DNA of 6,701 nucleotides from Betaproteobacteria bacterium (lineage in GTDB: Bacteria; Pseudomonadota; Gammaproteobacteria; Burkholderiales; SG8-39), in assembly GCA_004298295.1 (NCBI GenBank), contig SCUH01000027.1, forward strand, positions 1 to 6,701, read 5' to 3'. A model generated the notes under the pieces. The model did no database searches. It worked only from the letters and a program-made list of their open reading frames with translations, and was not told the origin of the DNA. This document shows positions 4,055 through 6,701 of this stretch, piece by piece (the first letter of the stretch is position 1; each line of letters begins with the position of its first letter). The translations under genes were made by a program, and so were the position numbers.

Positions 4055-5218
4055 TCAGCCCGGCTTGCCGTCCAGGCGCGGCCGGGCGAGGCGCGGCAGA
4101 TAGGTGGCGAAATAGACCAGGAACGCGGCGCTCCAGAGCACGCCGGAGAGGGCGATCAGCGTCAGGTAACTCGCGCCGGGCGCCAATCCCGCGAACACGC
4201 GCAGGGCCGCCGCCAGGTGAAGCAGGACGTAGGCCGCGACCTCCGCCCCGCCCGCAGCCAGCGGCCGGCCGGTGTGGCCCAGCGCCGTCCGCGTGATCAT
4301 GGCGATGATCAGTCCGCCCATGGCGCCGGCGCCGAAGGCGTGCAGCGTCACCGCCGTTGCCACCCAGCGCAGCGATTCGAGGGCGAGGAAGACCAAACCC
4401 AGGGGGATCCACGCATGCGACAGATGCAGGATCCACAGGATCGGCCGACCGCGCGTCGCCAGCGGCGACCAGCCCCATTGGCGCGCCGCGTGCAGCGTCG
4501 CTGCGGCCAGCGCGAGCGGCGCCACGACCGCGACGCCAAGCGCGAGCAGGTCCGCGGCAAAGACCGCGAGCGTCAGGGCGAGCGCGATCCGGTCGAGCTT
4601 CGGCCGCATCACGACCCCGGCGCGCGGCAGCGCGTTCGCGGTGAACGAGGGCACGACGCGGCCCGCCATCACCACGATCAGCGTCATCACCAGCCACAGC
4701 CCGGCGCGCACGGGCAGATCGCCCGGTTGCAGGTGGAAGGCGACGTTCGCCGCGCCGAAGGCGCACAGCAGGACGATGACGAAATAGTTGCGCGCGTTCC
4801 TCGCGCCCACGATGGCGCGCGCCATCAGCGCCGCGACCACGAAGGCAAACGCGCCATCCACCACCGCGGCGACCGGCGCCGGTCCGGCGAACACCAGCAC
4901 CCGCGCGGCGATCCAGTGCAGCGCGAGCAGCGCGAGCGGCCAGCCCTCGGGGGTCGGCCGCCCGGTCCAGACGCGCCCGGCGGTGAGCAGAAACCCCGCG
5001 ATCACGGCGAGCGCGAAACCGAACAGCATCTCGTGCTGGTGCCAGAGCACCGGCGGCAGGTAGCCGTTCCAGCGCAGCCCGTGCAGCGTCGCCACCCACA
5101 GCGCGATCGCAAGCGCGGCGAACAGCGCCGCCAGCAGGTAGAACGGCCGGAATGCCAGGTTGAACAGCGCGAAGCCGCGCGGCGCTGCGGCGCGCGAGGG
5201 TTCCTCGATGCGGATCAC
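4055..5218 (-). CDS. nnrS: NnrS-family multi-spanning membrane protein
   Basis: 387 residues, the normal size for NnrS, an inner-membrane protein reported to bind heme and copper and to relieve nitric oxide toxicity in denitrifying and related proteobacteria. About 12 hydrophobic segments are visible. Family landmarks in order are FRPFYLLAALFA (23-34), WHQHEMLFGFALAVIAGFLL (59-78), WTG (84-86), AGRVVPSFTANAL (185-197), LHAFGAGAMGG (292-302) and MITRTALGHTGRPL (307-320). H60, H62, H265, H268, H293 and H315 are candidate metal or heme ligands. The GTG at 5216-5218 is chosen because it overlaps the pssA stop as GTGA and starts eight codons before a normal N-terminus (MIRIEEPSRA); the frame stays open further upstream but that part lies inside pssA. 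No Shine-Dalgarno is seen, so translation probably depends on coupling to pssA. No NO-responsive promoter of its own is possible in the overlap. Exact biochemical role is not settled for the family. Confidence 0.93.
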   Translation of the reverse strand: MIRIEEPSRAAAPRGFALFNLAFRPFYLLAALFAALAIALWVATLHGLRWNGYLPPVLWHQHEMLFGFALAVIAGFLLTAGRVWTGRPTPEGWPLALLALHWIAARVLVFAGPAPVAAVVDGAFAFVVAALMARAIVGARNARNYFVIVLLCAFGAANVAFHLQPGDLPVRAGLWLVMTLIVVMAGRVVPSFTANALPRAGVVMRPKLDRIALALTLAVFAADLLALGVAVVAPLALAAATLHAARQWGWSPLATRGRPILWILHLSHAWIPLGLVFLALESLRWVATAVTLHAFGAGAMGGLIIAMITRTALGHTGRPLAAGGAEVAAYVLLHLAAALRVFAGLAPGASYLTLIALSGVLWSAAFLVYFATYLPRLARPRLDGKPG

Positions 5219-5982
5219 GCGAACGGCTTGAGGCGCCGGCCGAGCGCCCAGAGCACGTAGCCCGAGACGCCGTAGCCGCAGAACAGCAGGAACAGCACGA
5301 TCGGCGGGTCGGAAGAAACGAGCACGAACCCGAGCACGATGAACAGCACCGTGGCGAAGGGCACGCTCTTTCTCAGATTGATGTCCTTGAAACTGTAGAA
5401 CGGCACGTTCGACACCATGGTGACGCCGGCGTAGATCGCGAGAAAGCCGGTGATCCAGGGGATGCCGTAGGACGAAACCGGAATCTTGTTGTCGCTCGCG
5501 AGCCACACGAACCCCGCGACCAGCGCCGCCGCCGCCGGGCTCGGCAGGCCCTGGAAGAAGCGCTTGTCGATGGCGCCGAGGTTGACGTTGAAGCGGGCAA
5601 GCCGCAGCGCCGCGCCGACGCAGTAGACGAACGCCGCGATCCAGCCGAAGCGCCCCAGGTCCTTGAGCACCCACTCGTACATGACGAGCGCGGGCGCTGC
5701 GCCCATCGACACCATGTCGGAGAGCGAGTCGTACTCGGCGCCGAACGCGCTTTGCGTGCGCGTCAGCCGCGCGACGCGGCCGTCGAGGCCGTCGAGCACG
5801 ATCGCCACCAGGATCGCGATCGCCGCCTGCTCGAAGCGGCCGTTCATCGCCTGCACGATGGCGTAGAAGCCGGCGAACAGCGCCGCGGTGGTGAACAGAT
5901 TCGGCAGCAGATAGATGCCGCGGCCGCCGAGCGGCCCGATGCGCGGCCGCAGGCCGGGTAGCGGCGCGGGATCGTCAGCCAC
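5215..5982 (-). CDS. pssA: CDP-diacylglycerol--serine O-phosphatidyltransferase (phosphatidylserine synthase)
   Basis: 255-residue integral membrane enzyme that transfers CDP-diacylglycerol's phosphatidyl group to serine, giving phosphatidylserine for Psd. The CDP-alcohol phosphatidyltransferase signature DxxDGxxAR-G-xxxDxxxD is complete: D64, D67, G68, A71, R72, G81, D85, D89. It is followed by SMGAAPALVMYEW (92-104) and RLARFNVN (127-134). Several membrane segments run to the C-terminus. This is the membrane-type (subclass II) enzyme, not the E. coli peripheral PLD-like PssA. The start is GTG at 5980-5982, overlapping the psd stop by eight bases (GTGGCTGA), with GAGG (5993-5996) 10 nt upstream; no ATG occurs before residue 46, which lies past the first membrane helix. 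Operon with psd upstream and nnrS downstream. Confidence 0.96.
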   Translation of the reverse strand: MADDPAPLPGLRPRIGPLGGRGIYLLPNLFTTAALFAGFYAIVQAMNGRFEQAAIAILVAIVLDGLDGRVARLTRTQSAFGAEYDSLSDMVSMGAAPALVMYEWVLKDLGRFGWIAAFVYCVGAALRLARFNVNLGAIDKRFFQGLPSPAAAALVAGFVWLASDNKIPVSSYGIPWITGFLAIYAGVTMVSNVPFYSFKDINLRKSVPFATVLFIVLGFVLVSSDPPIVLFLLFCGYGVSGYVLWALGRRLKPFA

Positions 5983-6631
5983 GGGCCGCGAGCCTCGCGA
6001 GCACGCTCTCGGCCGCCCGCACCCGGTCGCCGAGTGCCGCCTGCATTTCGACGTCGAGCGGCAGGTAATGGTCGACCCGCGAACCGAAGCGGATGAAGCC
6101 GTAGCGCTCGCCGCGCCGCAGCTCGGCCCCTTCCTCGACGTAGCACAGGATGCGGCGCGCGACGAGCCCCGCCACCTGCACGCAGGTTACGTCCTCGCCC
6201 GTGCGCGTGCGCAACCACACGGCATTGCGCTCGTTCTCGGTGGAAGCCTTGTCGAGCGCGGCGTTGATGAAGCGGCCCGCGTGATACCAGCGCTTTTGCA
6301 CCCGGCCATCCACCGGCGAGCGGTTGGAGTGCACGTTGAAGACGTTCATGAAGACCGAGACCTTGAGCGCGTCGCGCTCCAGCCAGGGATCGCGCGCGCG
6401 CTCGACGGCGACCACGCGCCCGTCGGCGGCCGCGACCACGGCCCGGGGATCGTCCGGGACCTCGCGCGGCGGGTCGCGGAAGAACTGCAGCACGAAGACC
6501 GCCACCAGCCACAGCGGCAGCGACCAGCCCCAGCCGGCCGCGAATCCGACCGCGAGCGCCGCCGCGAGCGCGGCCGCGACGAACGGCCAGCCCTCGCGCG
6601 CGATGATCGGATGCGGGTACGCCGGGCGCAC
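5975..6631 (-). CDS. psd: Phosphatidylserine decarboxylase, short pyruvoyl type
   Basis: 218 residues; converts phosphatidylserine to phosphatidylethanolamine at the inner membrane. This is the short form found in many alpha- and betaproteobacteria. Landmarks are YPHPIIAREGWPF (5-17), hydrophobic stretches about 16-34 and 37-50, FFRDPPRE (50-57), ADGRV (69-73), FMNVFNVHSNRSPVDG (94-109), and FGSRVDHYLP (182-191). Cleavage between G183 and S184 should generate the pyruvoyl group on the small alpha chain; the Gly-Ser sits in FGS rather than the LGST of the E. coli enzyme. H101 and D70 are likely catalytic contributors. Start is GTG at 6629-6631, four bases after the ilvC stop; there is no ATG nearby and YPHPIIAREGWPF lies at the expected N-terminal position. 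The C-terminal codons overlap the pssA start. Confidence 0.96.
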   Translation of the reverse strand: MRPAYPHPIIAREGWPFVAAALAAALAVGFAAGWGWSLPLWLVAVFVLQFFRDPPREVPDDPRAVVAAADGRVVAVERARDPWLERDALKVSVFMNVFNVHSNRSPVDGRVQKRWYHAGRFINAALDKASTENERNAVWLRTRTGEDVTCVQVAGLVARRILCYVEEGAELRRGERYGFIRFGSRVDHYLPLDVEMQAALGDRVRAAESVLARLAARG

Positions 6632-6635
6632 CGCT

Positions 6636-6701
6636 TCAGTTCTTGCTCGTGTCGACGAGCCGGTTCTTGCGGATCCAGGGCATCATCTCGCGCAGCCGGG
6701 C
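6636..6701 (-). CDS. ilvC: Ketol-acid reductoisomerase, C-terminal 21 residues (cut by window edge)
   Basis: The last codons read ARLREMMPWIRKN then RLVDTSKN and TGA (6636-6638). MMPWI followed by a basic/Asn segment and ending in D-x-S-K-N is the characteristic C-terminus of short-form IlvC, the NADPH-dependent isomeroreductase of valine, leucine and isoleucine synthesis. The rest of the gene lies beyond base 6701. psd starts four bases after its stop, indicating co-transcription of branched-chain amino acid and phospholipid genes. Confidence 0.92.
   Translation of the reverse strand, partial: ARLREMMPWIRKNRLVDTSKN

Noticed and set aside
2758..4103. Plus-strand frames opposite the sigma and anti-sigma genes
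   Set aside because: They have no recognisable domain, are Arg-rich and conflict with well-supported sigma and anti-sigma genes.
4217..5260. 347-codon plus-strand frame opposite nnrS
   Set aside because: Its translation is highly charged (Arg/Gln/His) and lacks motifs, the mirror of a hydrophobic membrane protein on the other strand.
5219..5674. N-terminal extension of nnrS into pssA
   Set aside because: The frame stays open but this part is the off-frame reading of pssA; the family N-terminus and the GTGA overlap fit a start at 5218.
1..6701. CRISPR arrays, tRNA or rRNA genes, insertion sequences, integrases or attachment sites
   Set aside because: None was seen on reading the window; intergenic gaps are at most about 230 nt and are accounted for by the leader, promoters and hairpins.

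Overview
The window is a very GC-rich chromosomal segment, most likely from a betaproteobacterium. The clue is the flanking gene set: the end of ilvC, then psd, pssA and, further on, leuA, all on the minus strand. As I recall it, ilvBHC-psd-pssA-leuA is a familiar betaproteobacterial order. No genus can be named from the sequence alone. Every credible gene reads on the minus strand, so the biological order runs from high to low coordinates.

Layout in transcription order. (1) 6701-5215: the last 21 codons of ilvC (branched-chain amino acid synthesis), then psd and pssA, which together make phosphatidylethanolamine from CDP-diacylglycerol and serine. They are tightly packed: a 4-nt gap, then an 8-nt overlap. 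(2) 5218-4055: an NnrS-family membrane protein linked to nitric oxide stress. It starts with a GTGA overlap on the pssA stop and is followed by a strong hairpin. (3) 3995-1366: a compact operon of an ECF sigma factor, its membrane anti-sigma factor (ATGA overlap) and a secreted subtilisin-like (S8) protease. (4) 1247-669: a small exported Ala/Gly/Ser-rich protein of unknown function, ended by a perfect 11-bp hairpin. (5) 635-1: a sigma70-type promoter, a previously unlabelled 28-residue leucine-rich leader peptide, an attenuator-like hairpin with a U tract, and the 5' part of leuA, cut by the window edge.

Two regulatory signals stand out. First, leuA appears to be controlled by leucine-sensing transcription attenuation: eight of the 28 leader residues are Leu, in runs LLL and LLL. 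A terminator with a T5 tract follows the leader stop, and a plausible competing pairing lies just after that stop codon. Second, the regions upstream of the ECF sigma gene and of the exported Ala/Gly/Ser-rich protein share GGGA[A/C]-N16-GTCGTTGT. This looks like a promoter recognised by the ECF factor itself. It would tie sigma, anti-sigma, protease and the exported protein into one small regulon. The nnrS gene and this cell-envelope module appear to have been placed between pssA and leuA, breaking a usually contiguous metabolic cluster.
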